A stretch of DNA of 6,774 nt, from NCBI GenBank assembly GCA_003500955.1, contig DNQP01000230.1:1-6774 (forward strand), written 5' to 3'. This document shows, one piece after another, positions 6,375 through 6,774 of this stretch (position 1 is its first letter; the number at the start of each line of letters is the position of its first letter). This DNA comes from Curvibacter sp. (lineage in GTDB: Bacteria; Pseudomonadota; Gammaproteobacteria; Burkholderiales; Burkholderiaceae_C). A model generated the notes under the pieces. That model saw only the letters and a program-made list of their open reading frames with translations. It searched no databases and was not told the DNA's origin. A program made the translations under genes and the position numbers.

Positions 6375-6774
6375 GCCTTGTTCCTTCTTGCTTGCAGGAC
6401 CGCCTCGGCCAGGGCGAAGTCCTCGGGATAGGTCACCTTGAAATTCTGCGCGCTGCCGGGCACCAGGCGCGGCGCCAGGCCCAGGGCCTCGATGGCGGAG
6501 GACTCGTCGGTCACGGCATCGCCCGCCTCTTGCAGCGCGCGCTGCAGCAGTCCCAGACGGAACATCTGCGGCGTCTGCGCCAGCCATTTGTCGCCGCGGG
6601 GCAGGGTGGTGGCCACCCGGCAGGAGTCCACGCCCTTGGCATCCTGCTTGAGCGTGTCGGGCAGTGGCAGCGCCAGCAGACCACCCACCACGTCCTGCGC
6701 GCAAGCCTCGATGAGCTGCGTGATCTGCGCCGGTGTCACGAGGCAGCGCGCCGCGTCGTGCACCAGCACCCAGT
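6371..6774 (-). CDS. ispD: 2-C-methyl-D-erythritol 4-phosphate cytidylyltransferase, C-terminal part
   Basis: This enzyme joins CTP and MEP to give CDP-methylerythritol, the step two before IspF in the MEP pathway. Only about the last 134 codons lie in the window; the N-terminal half with the glycine-rich CTP-binding loop is beyond the right edge, so the gene is cut by the window rather than broken. Family motifs seen are [41 protein letters not shown] and the C-terminal [15 protein letters not shown]. The DAAR motif is followed by Cys-Leu where E. coli has Pro-Cys-Leu, a variation I recall from betaproteobacteria. Its TGA stop overlaps the ispF ATG by four bases, indicating an ispD-ispF operon whose promoter is outside the window. 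Confidence 0.95.
   Translation of the reverse strand, partial: WVLVHDAARCLVTPAQITQLIEACAQDVVGGLLALPLPDTLKQDAKGVDSCRVATTLPRGDKWLAQTPQMFRLGLLQRALQEAGDAVTDESSAIEALGLAPRLVPGSAQNFKVTYPEDFALAEAVLQARRNKA

Noticed and set aside
6375..6704. N-terminal extension of ispF by 110 codons
   Set aside because: It overlaps ispD in another frame, and IspF proteins are about 160 residues long, starting just before the GWDVH motif.

Overview
The window is GC-rich, densely coding DNA. It fits a betaproteobacterium of the order Burkholderiales, probably Comamonadaceae. The basis for this is the recalled close match of the OmpR/EnvZ and IspD/IspF protein sequences to that group, the layout, and the long antisense open frames typical of high third-position GC. 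The genus cannot be fixed from this sequence alone.

Layout from left to right: positions 1-200 are non-coding. They begin with an uninterrupted 76-base pyrimidine tract, followed by two GC-rich hairpins just beyond the end of the first gene. Positions 201-2690 (minus) encode an 829-residue soluble signalling protein that joins a complete Ser/Thr protein kinase domain, an HDOD domain and a C-terminal GAF domain. After a 111-base gap holding a plausible promoter and an inverted repeat, positions 2802-3524 (minus) encode an exported SIMPL/DUF541 (YggE-like) periplasmic protein. A 161-base divergent regulatory region follows, carrying two copies of a TTGTAACAG motif. Next is the plus-strand two-component operon ompR-envZ (3686-5889), whose genes overlap by four bases. 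It converges on the minus-strand pair ispD-ispF (6774-5886), also overlapping by four bases. ispD runs off the right edge.

Functionally, OmpR-EnvZ is an envelope or osmotic-stress phosphorelay. The divergent SIMPL protein acts in the periplasm and may share its control region with ompR. IspD and IspF catalyse two steps of the MEP isoprenoid pathway and are conserved housekeeping genes. The kinase-HDOD-GAF protein is a regulatory protein of unknown target. It is the least understood gene here, but the architecture is one I recall as recurring in betaproteobacteria, so it is not clearly new.

No tRNA, rRNA, CRISPR array, insertion sequence or phage gene is visible. The items most worth a second look are the pyrimidine tract, the duplicated OmpR-like motif, the multi-domain kinase, and the palindromic CTAG that gives both convergent genes their stop codon.
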